Shown in pieces: positions 11,780-22,244 of a stretch of 64,000 nt of DNA; within the stretch, counting starts at the first letter, position 1, and each line of letters opens with the position of its first letter. The notes below the pieces were generated by a model that saw nothing but the letters and a program-made list of their open reading frames with translations, was not told the origin of the DNA and ran no database searches. Source of the stretch: Macrothele yani (lineage: Eukaryota > Arthropoda > Arachnida > Araneae > Macrothelidae); the NCBI GenBank assembly GCA_039090855.1, contig CM077011.1, positions 15,563,001-15,627,000 of the forward strand. The letters are read 5' to 3'. A program made the translations under genes and the position numbers.

Positions 11780-12980
11780 CTATTTTTCTTGAAAATTCCT
11801 CCCTGCAGCTTTTGCGCGCATATATTTTCAATGATTTAGTTGGGTTTTTTTTTCCTTTTTTTTTTTTTTTTTTGAGTGGGGATGGGGTTCGAGTTTATTA
11901 GTGCCAGTCATATATGATACCTCTATTTCGTTGGTATAAAAATTCATATATTGAAATTAATTAAATTACTAAGCACTTGTATTCAACCAATTTACTTACT
12001 GGGACATAGCGTCTTCAAACAGATGGAAATCCATCGTTGAAATCGAAAGTACCTGGAAATCAGTCGTTCTCGGCTGCAAATGGACTGTCACTTTTGAGAT
12101 AGAGCGCCGTTGTTTCCCCACGTGCTTGCTCCTCCGGGAAGTCAGGAAAAATTGGTTTCGGAAAAGACCACTTGCGACATCTACCGTCCATTAACCACAT
12201 TATACCGAAATGACGTTAAAGTCGAACAGGGAAAGCAATTAAAAACAATTTCCAGCACCGTATGTGTGCCGAGGTGCCGCTGTTGTCATGATTTGATGTA
12301 CGGCATTTCCAGAACATAGCTGCACTGCAGAATTATAGGTGAAACGGATTATCTACGGTGGAATTATTGATAAAACGGAATTCCCGCTTTCCTGAGTGAT
12401 AAAATTTCGAACCAGTGAAATGCATGAAAGATGTTTAGGAGCGCAACGGAAAATTAATTAGTAAGCATTGAATACTGAATGGAATAGGAGCTTTTAGGGA
12501 CGTAGATATGCTACGAAAACTACTGAATGCGTTGAAATTAGCAAAATTTCACCTACAATAAATTCCTCGGGCGTTATTTCATAGCGAAATCAATTATCTA
12601 CGTGTGGTACCCTACAGCAAGCAGTCCAATTGCGTCCACGTGACTAAAGACAACAATTTCAATAGGATACTTGCACAAACCCGTAAAGATGTTAAGATGA
12701 ATCGGATTAGTTTGTCAACCTCTCTCTTCAAATTACAGTACTTCATTAATACTTTTTTTGCAAACTAGAACGTTCGATTTAAACGCTTGATTTTTCTCTA
12801 AAGTGGATCAAGTTAAACATCAATCTTTTGCCATGGTTGAGATCCTAGTGCACCGTTACAAAATTCTGAAATTCACGAACCATTTTCCGTGATTCCTTTC
12901 TTGAATTAACAAAACTTTCTGATACAACCTTTTCCGTGAAATGACGGACAGAAACCGGAATTTTACGGATTTTTCGTACG
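11780..12980. other. Unassigned spacer
   Basis: Contains a T-rich run near 11848-11872 and otherwise AT-rich sequence. No transposase, tRNA or tandem structure recognised until the short array that begins near 12985. Confidence 0.4.
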
Positions 12981-12984
12981 CCAG

Positions 12985-13298
12985 AAAAATTCTGAATTTT
13001 CAGAAACCTTTCGGCAATTCCTTTTTTATATTGACGGTAAATTGCAGTTTTTAAGACGTGTTAACGGATAATTCAAAATATTCAGAAACCTTACCGCAAA
13101 TCCTTTCTTATATTGACGGTAAATTGCCGTTTTTAAGATGCGTTAACGGAAAATTCTGAATTTTTAGAAACCTTTTCGCAAATCTTATATGAACGGTATA
13201 TTGCCGTTTTTAAGATGCGTTAACGGAAAATTCTGAATTTTTAGAAACCTTACATTTGTAATTCCTTTTTTTATATTGACGGTAAATTGCAATTTTTT
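12985..13298. repeat. ~80-bp tandem repeat, about four copies
   Basis: Repeated 'attgacggtaaattgc' landmarks lie at about 13031, 13113, 13191 (variant) and 13276, spaced 79-84 bases. Each is followed by 'gttaacggaaaattctgaat' type sequence and 'agaaacctt'. It abuts the left end of the 146-bp-repeat element. Confidence 0.75.
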
Positions 13299-13299
13299 A

Positions 13300-14590
13300 C
13301 GCTTTCTAACCGTAGGTTGAAGAAGCGTATATGCTCCAGATTTGTCCGTCCGTCTATCCGTCTGTCCGTCCGTCCGCCCGCACGATAACTCACGTGAAAA
13401 TGGTTCGATTTCGACGAAAGTTTAGAATGTGGTAAGGGACTACCTGGGGACGAACCCTATTGAAAATGGGCGAAACAGGGTCAAAGGTTAAGACATAGGA
13501 GCTGGATCCATTCCACTGCCTTTATGCGTCATAACTTGCGTAAAAATGGTCCGATTTCGATGAAATTTTAGTATGTGGTAGGGAACAACCTGGGCAGGAG
13601 CCCTATTGAAAATGGGCGTAATGGGGTCAAAGGTCAGGCAGGACATAAGAGCGGGATTTATTCCATTGCCCTTATGCGGCATAACTTGCGTAAAAATGGT
13701 TCGATTTCGACGAAATTTTAGTATGTGGTAGGGAACCACCTGGGGACGATCCCTATTGAGAATAAATGAAATGGGATCAAAGGTTAGGACATAGGAGCGG
13801 GATCCATTCCATTGCCTTTATGCATCATAACTTGCGTGAACATGGTTCGATTTCGATGAAATTTTAGTATGTGGTAAGGAACCACCTGGGGACGAACCCT
13901 GTTAAAAATGGGCGAAATGGGGTCAAAGGCCAGGACATAAGAGTTGGATCCATTCTATTGCCTTTATGCGTCATAACATACGTAAATATGGTTCAATTTC
14001 GATAAAAGTTCATTATGTGGTAGGGAACCAACTGGGCACGAATCCTGTTGAAAATGGGCGGAATGGGTTCAAAGGTCAGGACATAAAAGCGGAATTTATT
14101 CCTTTGCCCTTATGCGTCTTAATTTGCGTAAAAATGATTCGATTTCGATGAAATTTTAGTATGCGGTAAGGAACCAACTGGGGACGAACCGTATTGAAAA
14201 TGGGCGAAATGGGGTCAAAGGTCAGGACACTGGAGTGGGATCCATTCCATTGCCCTTGTGCATCATAACTTACCTAAAATGCTTGGATTGCGACAAAACT
14301 TTATCATGTTGTTCCAGAGGTATAGTGAACCGGTTCTGTTCAATGTAAACGAAATGGGGTCAAAGGTCATTGCACAAAAGCCAGATTTATTCCGCAGCCA
14401 TTATTCTCATAACTTGCGTAAAACTGCTTCTATTGCAACAAAACTTTTTCATGTTGTTCCGGAGGTATAGTGAACCGGTTCTGTTGAATATCATCGAAAT
14501 GGGGTCTAAGGTCAGGACACAGGAGTGAGATTTATTCCACAGCCATTATCCACATAACTTGAGTAATAATTTCTGGTATGTTGGAAAGCG
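13300..14590. mobile_element. TA-flanked TIR element filled with 146-bp tandem repeats, copy 1
   Basis: The ends are inverted copies of each other: left 'cgctttctaac' from 13300 and right 'gttggaaagcg' ending at 14590, each bordered by TA. Between them sit about eight units of a 146-bp repeat with the landmark 'ctgggg-acgaaccctattg' at 13444, 13590, 13740, 13886, 14032 and 14178, then two diverged units. A 'ccgtccgtctgtccg' simple-sequence stretch lies just inside the left end. A second copy with the same ends and cargo is at 49223-50171. No coding capacity is seen, so this looks like a MITE-like element of the Tc1/mariner superfamily whose interior has become satellite. Confidence 0.72.
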
Positions 14591-14615
14591 TATCATAATC
14601 AATGATACGCTTTCC
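14583..14615. other. Perfect 13-bp inverted repeat at the element's right end
   Basis: 'ggaaagcgtatca' is followed after seven bases by 'tgatacgctttcc'. The left arm overlaps the terminal repeat of the 146-bp-repeat element and the right arm lies outside it. It may be the footprint of two abutting element ends. Confidence 0.7.
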
Positions 14616-15960
14616 TTTCTGCACCGGACACTGCACCTAATAGGAAATGCTTTACATATAAATTCTAATATTTGATAAAGGATGGTTTGGCCACCAGGGG
14701 CGTAAGATTTTATTTCTGCGTCTGATGTATTTGCAGCAAAATCTGAGCTTCTGAAAACTCGATTGAAGAAATTTTTTCGTAGGCCGATGCTTCTCACATC
14801 GAAAAACCTTTTGAAAAATTTTTTCTTAAAACAACGCATGTTTTCCCCGCCAGGGAGCGTATAGAGGCAGATCTTATATTTGTCGATAACTCTGATTCTA
14901 AGAGTGCGATTTAAAAATGTCTTTATTTGTTGGAGAACGTTCCCGTGGAGAAAAGTTTCTCACATAATTTCAAACTTTTCTTAGCAAACAAATCTGCCAC
15001 CAGAGGGCGTAAGTTCACGCTTCCGTTTACAGCAACATCTGCGGGATTGAGATTCGATTGAAAAACTTCCTTCTTCGGTCAGATACTACTAACTATGCAA
15101 ACTCTGTGCGTGTATTTTCTTTCCAAAATAGTGCACAATTTCGCCGCTAGGGGCGCAAATGCTTATTTTGGTTTTCTCAATATCACTGCTTTTAAATGTG
15201 TGATTTAAAACATTCTTTCAACACCGGATGCTATTTACCTTGTAGAACACATGAAGCTAGTATATGAGGAATTTTTGTATTTCACAGTTCTGTCGGTAGG
15301 TGGTGTTTGTGTACTTGAGTTTGCAGCTGTATCGTCACTTCTAAAAACGCTATTGAGAAAATTATTCTTTGCAGTATGTCATTCGCTACAACAGAGATGT
15401 GGAGCATTATCCTCTTTAAATAAGGTAAAGATTTCCCGCTAGCTGCGTAAAGGCCGAAATCTTTTTTTTTTTTTTTTTTTTGCTATCTCTGCTCCCGAGA
15501 GACGTATTTGAAAAGTTCTTTTCTCTTAGCATAGCTTTTTCCATGAAGAATAATTTTCGCATATTTTTAACTTTTCCGTTATGCAAATTTTTTCCGCTAG
15601 CAGACGTAGACTTATATCATGTTTCCTTCTATATTTCTTCTTTTAACTGTTTGATTTGAAAATCTCTTTGTCTCTGGTACTTTGTGTAATTTCTTGTTCG
15701 CCATTTGTTAATTTTCGCAGCATGCTTTTAAGCCGCTGGTGGAACTAAGTAGATGTTTCTATTTCTGGATGTTTTATCGATTGTTGGAACCAGTTGATTG
15801 TTTTCGAAACCGGTTCCATTGACTTTGAGTAGCTTAGGTAAATGTAATTCATGTCAGAACGGATTCAAAAGACGTGCATATTACATCCGACAATTCGGTG
15901 TCATTTTTCTTCTCCTGGAATAATTTTACATAACTTTTTCTTTTTTAGAGCTAATCATCC
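14616..15960 (+). repeat. Degenerate ~150-bp tandem array A
   Basis: Eight modules share a core like 'cgctaggggcgtaaa', found near 14686, 14841, 14993, 15143, 15292, 15431, 15591 and 15733 (139-160 apart). Between cores runs 'tctctgcttctaa-tgt-tgatttgaaaat-tctt'. The same module order and the same right end ('ggattcaaaagacgtg') occur in array B (37.0-42.1 kb) and, reversed, in array C (25.8-26.4 kb). A shared end at separate loci implies a mobile unit, not a local satellite. A T-run lies at 15463-15482. Confidence 0.7.
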
Positions 15961-15970
15961 TAAACTTCTA

Positions 15971-16906
15971 CAGAGTGTCCGAAAAATAACTGTACACTGA
16001 AAGTAAGATTTACCATGTCGAACTGGTCCCTGCATGAGGTGCTGTAAATAGGCCCCACCGATCTCCAGCCATGTCTGCACGCGCTTCTGCAGTTTTTGTG
16101 AAGATCTTTCTCGATGTGTGTGCTGTGATTTGTTGGATGTGGGTCGTTATTGCAGCCTGTAGCTCTTGAAGTGTGTACGGATTACTTGCGTACACTATGC
16201 TTCATCTGTAAAGTAAGTCACGTGCAGAATGTCCTCACCTTCTTCAGATAGGAACTCTTGCGACCACCTGCAGTACCGAACACGGGTCACGTGGTCTATT
16301 TCTTTCACCTGATGCACGACAGACACTTTGTACGGGTGGAAACGCAACTTCCTTTTCAGAATATCGGGGGCTGTACTCTTTGTCACATTAGCATGTTGTG
16401 ACAGCCGCGTCACAGACTTGTGTGGGGTCCTCTGTATCCTGTCCTGGATATGCTGTATAGTCTCATCTGCCGTGGATGACCTACCGAGGCGGGGGGGGCA
16501 TCTGCAACATTGCCAGTTTCCAAAACTTCGCTATGAGCTGACGTACCGCCTTACGGTGATGGACACCTGTATTACGAAATTTCCTAGCGAATTCTTTTTG
16601 CACTTCGTCCGTGTACTTGTCGTCATGACGAAAGATATGTTCCGCCAAAAACATTCGTCAACACTGTTCTTGTGCCGAGACGAGTGATCAATCGACACAT
16701 ATGCCTCCGTCGACCAAACGCTCGGGAACGGCCTTCGCTCTGAATGACAGCTGAGCGCGCCTCGAGGTGGGGAGACATGAAGGTTACCAGACACAGGGTA
16801 CCTCCACGTGGCGGGTCAATTGCAATGTAATTCCATTCAAAATTTCTTTATTATTATATTACTGCAATTCGTTCATTCAGTTCACAGTCATTATTCGGAT
16901 ACCCTG
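15971..16906 (-). mobile_element. Internally deleted IS630/Tc1-class transposon with intact TIRs
   Basis: The ends match in inverted orientation (left 'cagagtgtccgaaaaataac', right complement 'cagggtatccgaataatgac', continuing to about 31 bases) and both are flanked by TA (15969-70, 16907-08). The 936-bp interior carries a minus-strand transposase remnant lacking most of the catalytic domain. The related foldback element at 55958-56643 has similar termini. Confidence 0.85.
15990..16790 (-). pseudogene. Transposase remnant with catalytic-core deletion
   Basis: Read in minus frames, the remnant shows a helix-turn-helix region with 'KAVRQLIAKFWKTGN' near 16570-16520, 'TPHKSVTRLSQHANV' near 16430-16385, 'LRFHPYKVSVVHQV' near 16350-16310 and 'TYFTDEA' (first catalytic Asp) ending at 16197. 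Directly after that comes 'VYASNPYTLQELQAAI', which in intact relatives lies about 130 codons further on. The stretch carrying the second and third catalytic acids is therefore missing at one junction near 16195. There is also a frameshift upstream of 16530. Non-functional; mobilisation would need a related transposase in trans. Confidence 0.8.
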
Positions 16907-17159
16907 TATATTCTCTCTGTGAGTTAATCAATAAAAATATCCCTTTTCTCTCCCTGAGTCTATCATAATAAACTTGTTCATTGTGTTCCTGGGTTAGCCA
17001 AATAATTTTTTTTTCCTATCGAGATTTCATCAATCTACATTTCCAATTCTTTATTCCCACACTAGGCCAATCCCACTAGGAAACCACAATGAGCTTCAAC
17101 AATATTTATTTGGAGCAAACATGGACAGGAAGATACAGATGGCCTGTGCTTAACAGTTA

Positions 17160-17870
17160 CCAAAAGATAAACAAGTAGATGACCTATTTACAATGACGAT
17201 GAGATATTTACACTATGTGGATGCACTATATACAATGTAAGCAAATTCATAACACTGACAATACTGGACTGAAGGGTTGACTTACTCTATGTACAACATA
17301 TGTTCGCAATGTGCATCAGCAGAGTGTCATCTCTAATAGGTGAACACCAGTACAAGGTATAACTATAAATTTTACAGTGCAAAAACAAACATGTATATCT
17401 TGAGCAATCTTGAAAAAAAGAAGAAAAGAGCAGAAGGCTTATACTTTTCAGTGTCTGAAAGATAAGCGAATAAATAATCTAATTACAATGATGGTGTGAA
17501 CTCTATACAAATTGAATGCAATATCTCTATTGTGAAACACTGTCAAATTATGAAAAGAACTATTACTTAGGCTTAAACAAGTGCCTCAATCACAATACTA
17601 TAGATTAACTTGTAATGAACAACAACATATGTACACAAGGTGCAACGGCATAGGGAAGACACTAATAAAGAATTACAATTCCATGGTACAACTGTAAATT
17701 TCACAGTGCAAAGAGTAAAGTATATTAGTACAAACAGAACTTGCGTTTTACAGAAAATTTATACTTCGGGTACAATACAAATAATGAAAATATGAAACTG
17801 ACTCTTTGTACAACAAATGTGCAATACAGCGCAGAACATTATGTAAAAGACTGATTATTTCCTGGTAGGC
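17160..17870. repeat. Possible degenerate ~320-bp tandem duplication
   Basis: 'aactataaattttacagtgcaaa' near 17360 recurs as 'aactgtaaatttcacagtgcaaa' near 17685. 'ttacaatgacgatgag' near 17190 recurs near 17486, and 'gtacaacatatgt' type strings recur as well. Order is kept but spacing varies (about 300-325), so this is a diverged two-copy structure at best. Sequence between 16910 and 17160 is unassigned. Confidence 0.4.
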
Positions 17871-17878
17871 ACATGTGC

Positions 17879-18103
17879 AGCCCCGGTGGCGCATTGGTCT
17901 AAGCGATGTCTTCTGATCATTCGTCCGAGATGGGTTCGGGTTCGAATCTCGGTGAGGCATGGATGTTGTGTTTGTATTACAGCGCTGGCTCTCTCCCTTC
18001 CCTGAAACCAGTGGCCCTAAATTAGGGAAAGGCGACTGCTTATAGCCCATTAAGTTGCTTGCGGTTGTCGTTAAACCTTCAATAAAAACAAAACAAAAAA
18101 AAC
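17879..18103 (+). mobile_element. SINE family 1 copy
   Basis: Full-length: A box 'tggcgcattggtctaag', B box 'gggttcgaatctc', conserved body and 'aaaccttcaataaaaacaa' tail. Slightly more diverged than the copy 550 bases downstream in the same orientation. Confidence 0.9.
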
Positions 18104-18145
18104 AATGGACCTTTGTAATCACGGCCGTGTCTATCAGAGGAGCAT

Positions 18146-18182
18146 GAGGGGCGTTAATTCATGATCTGAGGGGTGTAAAAGA
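18146..18182 (+). repeat. Direct repeat, left copy
   Basis: 'gaggggcgttaattcatgat' followed by 'ctgaggggtgtaaaag' matches 18894-18929 almost perfectly. The 'aggggcgt' start resembles the terminal motif of hAT elements, so these may be two ends of the same family, though in direct orientation. Confidence 0.6.
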
Positions 18183-18431
18183 TAAAAATGCGCAATGCGT
18201 GTATATATTTACTGAAAATTGTAACTCAAAAATTAAAAAAATAAAAGGCTTACACTTCAGTATTTTCTTTTTTTTATTGGACTTGAGTTAACCGCATACA
18301 TTATTCCGCTCAACTAACCAGAATGCAGAGTAACTTACTCTTTAATAAAGTCTTAACATGCATGGAACAAACTGTCCGAAACAATAGATGAAGGCATATG
18401 AAACACATGAGGATAGGCTTAACCTCCTTAG

Positions 18432-18655
18432 GCCGCCCCGGTGGCGCAGTGGTCTAAGCGATGGCTTCTGATCATTCGTCCGTAAGGGGTTCGGGTTCGA
18501 ATCCCGGTGAGGCATGGATGTTGTGTTTGTCTTACGGCACTGGCTCTTTCCCTTCCCTGGAACCAGTGACCCAAAATTAGGGACGGGCGACTGCTTATAG
18601 CCCATTGAGATGCTCACGGTGGTCGTTAAACCTCCAATCAAAAAAAAAAAAAAAA
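18432..18655 (+). mobile_element. SINE family 1 copy
   Basis: Near-consensus copy: 'gccgccccggtggcgcagtg' head, B box 'gggttcgaatcccgg', body with 'aattagggacgggcg', and a 16-base A tail after 'cctccaatc'. It lies between the two direct repeats at 18146 and 18894. Confidence 0.92.
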
Positions 18656-18893
18656 CCCTGCTTAGCTTTTCTGAGTATGCGGTAGCGATGAAGAATGCGC
18701 TCGTCGCAAAACGCCTCTGTGAGTGCTTGACCTTAAACGGAATTTTCCAGCCCTACTCCGGAAGCATTTTCCTATTGTTGTGTTCACTACCTCATACTGA
18801 TTCGTATTCATTCTGCATTTCTTCAGAGTGCTGCGTTGTTGGCGTTCACGTGACTTTTCCGTTTTACTGGATATTTTTACCAAAGAGTCATAC

Positions 18894-18929
18894 CAGGGGC
18901 GTTAATTCATGATCTGAGGGGTGCAAAAG
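18894..18929 (+). repeat. Direct repeat, right copy
   Basis: Partner of 18146-18182, starting 'caggggcgttaattc'. The 743 bases between the two copies hold a SINE and sequence of unknown origin. A small imperfect duplication ('tccacatcggta') occurs shortly after, near 19010 and 19075. Confidence 0.6.
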
Positions 18930-19285
18930 TTGGCGTTTTGGGTAATTACCTAGTAATCACATCTTTAGTTGTGAGGATCTCAGTAGATGGGATGACTGCT
19001 GGAAAACGTCCACATCGGTAAATTCCCACACTTTCTTCTACTGCTAAGAAAACTGCTACACGGCGGAAAATTTCCACATCGGTAGACTCCTACACCTTCT
19101 CATATAAGGGGATGTACACAAATTGCGTTTCGTTCGGAGTGTTGCGATGAGAGGGATAGTTTTCCTAGTGACTCACTTTGCCTTTCCGACTCACAAAATC
19201 TCAAATCTGTCTCATACCTGTTGTATGATAGTAACAAATGGTGATGTTTGTCCTTTTAACCCATTTCCCATTCTTTGTATACATA

Positions 19286-20230
19286 TACGTAGTGCGGTCA
19301 AACAGTTCCGAGACTAGGTACGTAGCGCGCCAACAGATGGCAGTACTAGGATGCTCGAGCAGCGGTCGAGGGCAGTGACCTTCATGAGTCATTGTACCGA
19401 GTGGCGTCGTTCTGTGAACATCGGGAGCTGTCCTACACGATATTTGGTGACCACGTGCAGAACACAGCTACGTTTCGGTATGGATTGCAAACTAGAGCAG
19501 CGAGCAAATATAAAATTCTGCGTCAAACTCGGCAAATCGTGAACAGAGACGCATGAAATGTTACGGCAGGCTTATGGCAATGAGGCAATGAGTCGTGCGA
19601 GGTGTTTTCAGTAGCACTCGCGCTTCAAGAGCGGCAGAACGGCATTGGAAGACGACGAGAGGTCAGGGCGACCGTCCACGAGCAAAACCTCCAAAAATGT
19701 GGACATTCCTGTGGTTGTGCACGGTGAATTCGTCCCCTAGGGCCAGACCGCCACCGCCCTTTGTTACAGCGATGTTCTGGGGCACCTTAGGGAGGACGTT
19801 CGCCGCAAACGACCCGAAATGTGGCGCAGGGGCGATTTCCTGCTTCATCACGACAATACAGCAGCTCACAGAGCGTCAACAACACGCCAGTTTTGCAGCC
19901 GCAACAACGTGGCTACCCTTCGCTCGCCTTATTCGCCGGATTTGGCCCCCTGCGACTTCTTTCTGTTCCCGAAGATGAAGCTGAAGCTCAAAGGTCGCCG
20001 TTTTGAAGTTGTGGACAAGATACAACGCGAATCACAGACGGTGTTTGACGCGGTTCGCGAATAGGACTTCCAGGGAACGTTCCAGTAGTGGCAAAGTGGC
20101 AAAAACGCTGGCAGCAGTGTATCGCTGCCCAATGAGACTACTTTGAGGGAGATCATAGCCAGACTTAAGTAACGTAAGTTCTTTTTTTGTATATCGGCCT
20201 AGTCTCTGAACGTTTTGATCGAACCTCGTA
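19286..20230 (+). mobile_element. Internally deleted mariner with complete TIRs
   Basis: The left end 'tacgtagtgcggtcaaacag' and the complement of the right end 'tacgaggttcgatcaaaacg' align over about 32 bases, finishing 'agagactag', and both are flanked by TA (19284-85, 20231-32). At 945 bp it is shorter than the roughly 1.3 kb of intact mariners. The missing part lies inside the transposase frame. Confidence 0.88.
19483..20165 (+). pseudogene. Mariner transposase remnant
   Basis: The N-terminal paired-type DNA-binding region is recognisable ('LEQRANIKFCVKLGKS' at 19493-19540; 'LRQAYGNEAMSRA' near 19562-19600; 'ERSGRPSTSK' near 19656-19685). The frame then jumps directly to 'VVVHGEFVP' near 19710, which in relatives lies about 110 codons later, so the region with the first catalytic Asp is deleted. 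Downstream, 'LLHHDNTAAH' near 19838-19867 and 'YSPDLAPCDFFLFP' near 19930-19971 hold the second and third Asp. The end 'W-RW-QCIA' and 'DYFEG' near 20090-20150 match a mariner C terminus. Stops and frameshifts are present in the linkers. Confidence 0.87.
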
Positions 20231-20234
20231 TATA

Positions 20235-20955
20235 CGAACTACGAATATGCTGAGTGCAGCCGTTATAGGTGTCGTGGCAACACGTCCCGAGAAATCCGTC
20301 CAATGATGATTGATCAGTTACGAAAAGAGACAACGTCCATTGAACGAAAAGAGATTGGTTCAATGCAGATTTGTCCATAAACGAATATTCATCCAATTCC
20401 AATCGGTCCATTGGTAATCCAATACTCATTTGTAAGGCATCACGATTTGGCCAATGGTACACCACTTTGTCAACTGCCTCTTTGTCCAGAAGTATGATTC
20501 GTCCAATATCCGGAACCGTACGTGGATCCTAGATCCAGGAGAGGGGGACCTGTAAAATAATTTGAGGGGATCGGTTTTCAACTACAAATTAACCTTTTCC
20601 ACGAATACAGACGAAGGTTTTTCTTTGATTTGACATAGAACCACGTCTTTCTCCCCGCTTGGTGCGGGGGAACATGAGCACAGATGCAACGAGAAATATG
20701 TGACATTGTGAACGCTTATATCTTCGAAACTAATAATCGCAGAGTAATAAATAATACATTATTAGATAGTTTATAGAGTTCCATTTATAACAAAATAAGA
20801 TTCAACCCTTCAACCCTTAACCCTTTGATACAGTAGCGTTAGAAAGTTAAGCTAAATTTCCCTTAATTTGGTTTCGGCGCACCCCGTTTTAAGGTTGATA
20901 ACTATAGTGAATAGATAAAGACAGCGATGGCCTCAGCCCCACATTCCGTAAGTAA
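20235..20955. other. Unassigned spacer
   Basis: No transposase, tRNA or tandem pattern recognised. A short GC-rich inverted repeat ('ccccgc-ttggt-gcgggg') occurs near 20655-20672. Confidence 0.4.
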
Positions 20956-21073
20956 CGGTCAGAGCTAACGAACGTATGTGACAAACCGAAATAATGTGGG
21001 TTTCCAATTTATTTATTTTTCACATAAAGATAAATTTCGTGACGAGAATTTAGAAATGCCGAGAAAATCCACG

Positions 21074-21259
21074 GAAAATTACTATAAGAACCGCCGAAAG
21101 TTGAAGAAACAGCTAGAGGAGAACGAGAGGAATCCGAAAAGTCCCACTAAGTCATCAACTAAAAGGGAAAATTACTATAAGAACCGACGAAAGTTGAAGA
21201 AACAGCTAGAGGAGAACGAGAGGAATCCGAAAAGTCCCACTAAGTCATCAACTAAAAGG
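21074..21259 (+). repeat. In-frame 93-bp tandem duplication
   Basis: Two copies starting 'gaaaattactataagaa' at 21074 and 21167 differ at one or two positions and encode the same 31 residues (ENYYKNRRKLKKQL and so on) twice within the frame opening at 20978. 93 bp is a whole number of codons. The identity suggests a recent event inside an otherwise decaying element. Confidence 0.9.
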
Positions 21260-21290
21260 CCACGGGAATGTAGGCAGCGTCAAAATTCCG

Positions 21291-21671
21291 CGGATTCGAT
21301 ATGTCGATAATACTTATGTTCTCTGGAATGGCATGAATTCGGAAATACCTAAATTAGTTGAACTTATCAATTCAATCAATCCCCATATGCAGTTCACATG
21401 TGAGACTAAAAATAATAGCTGCTTACCATTCCTTGATGTTTTTGTGTCGCGTTCTGAAGGATTCTTTAGTACAACAATTTATGGAAAACCATTTGCTGTC
21501 TCCTTACCCCACATGCAAAATCAAATCACAATTGGAAACAAAAACTCTCTGCTTTCTACAGATACGTATATCGTGCAATACACGTATGCTCAACTGAGTA
21601 CTCCTTACAGAAAGAGCTTGATTTTCTTAAACAAACTGCAGTACACAGAGGATATAGCCGTTCTGTTATAG
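21291..21671 (+). pseudogene. Penelope reverse transcriptase, C-terminal part
   Basis: The frame reads 'RYVDNTYVLWNG' at about 21297-21332, where YVDN stands for the RT catalytic YVDD motif, so the second Asp is replaced by Asn. It continues through 'ELINSINPHMQFTCE' and 'LPFLDVFVSRSEGFFSTTIY' (ending near 21485), a conserved segment of Penelope RTs after the active site. A stop at 21669-21671 closes this frame, but similarity continues in another frame ('GYSRSVIDKAVQKIRKQNA' near 21648-21705), showing a frameshift near 21640. It is therefore disabled both at the catalytic site and by frame loss. Confidence 0.85.
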
Positions 21672-21701
21672 ACAAAGCTGTCCAAAAAATTAGAAAACAA
21701 A

Positions 21702-22244
21702 ATGCTGTCTTCGCTCACACCAATATACCTCCCAGTACAAAACAATTGGGCGGTTATCCTATTTGCTCCTCAAATTTGCTTCGGAATTACAAACATTCTC
21801 AAAAGTTTTCTTTTCGAAGTTATTTTCAAACCCATAAACAAAGTGAATTTTTACGGATCAAAAGACTATGTCGAAGACATAAATTCCTGGGGAATTTATC
21901 AAATACCTTGTAAATGTGGGATTTCATATATAGGACATACCAGGAGGGCTTCAAGTTTCCGTGTGGGGGAACACAAGACTTATGTACGGAACTATGAACT
22001 GAAGAAGTCATCAATAACCCAACATTGTCACGAAAATAAACATAAGTTTTTGTTTGAAAACGCTATGCTTTTTAATAAACCTGATTCGACTATCAAGCTT
22101 CATACATTAAAAGCGTTCCACATATACCGCAACGCTTCACGGCTTGTCAGCGACACGACGTCTGCTCCATTTCTTTCAGGTGTGTGGAAACAACTTGCCA
22201 AAATCCATGACCGTCAGAACTCTGATGATGTCACAACGATTTAA
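21702..22244 (+). pseudogene. Penelope GIY-YIG endonuclease domain
   Basis: From about 21885 the frame reads 'GIYQIPCKCGISYIGHTRR' and 'FRVGEH', the GIY, CxC and YIG signatures typical of Penelope endonucleases, with the expected Arg and His. The C-terminal part ('SSITQHCHENKHKF', 'ASRLVSDTTSAPFLSGVWKQL') is also typical. The first 55 residues of this frame are probably out of register with the true protein, because the RT-to-endonuclease linker reads better in a neighbouring frame. The nuclease core itself is intact. It is a different lineage from the GIY-YIG frame at 4.7-5.2 kb. Confidence 0.87.

Noticed and set aside
17748..18122. Minus-strand ORF of 124 codons
   Set aside because: Mostly antisense translation of a family 1 SINE; similar ORFs appear at every SINE copy.
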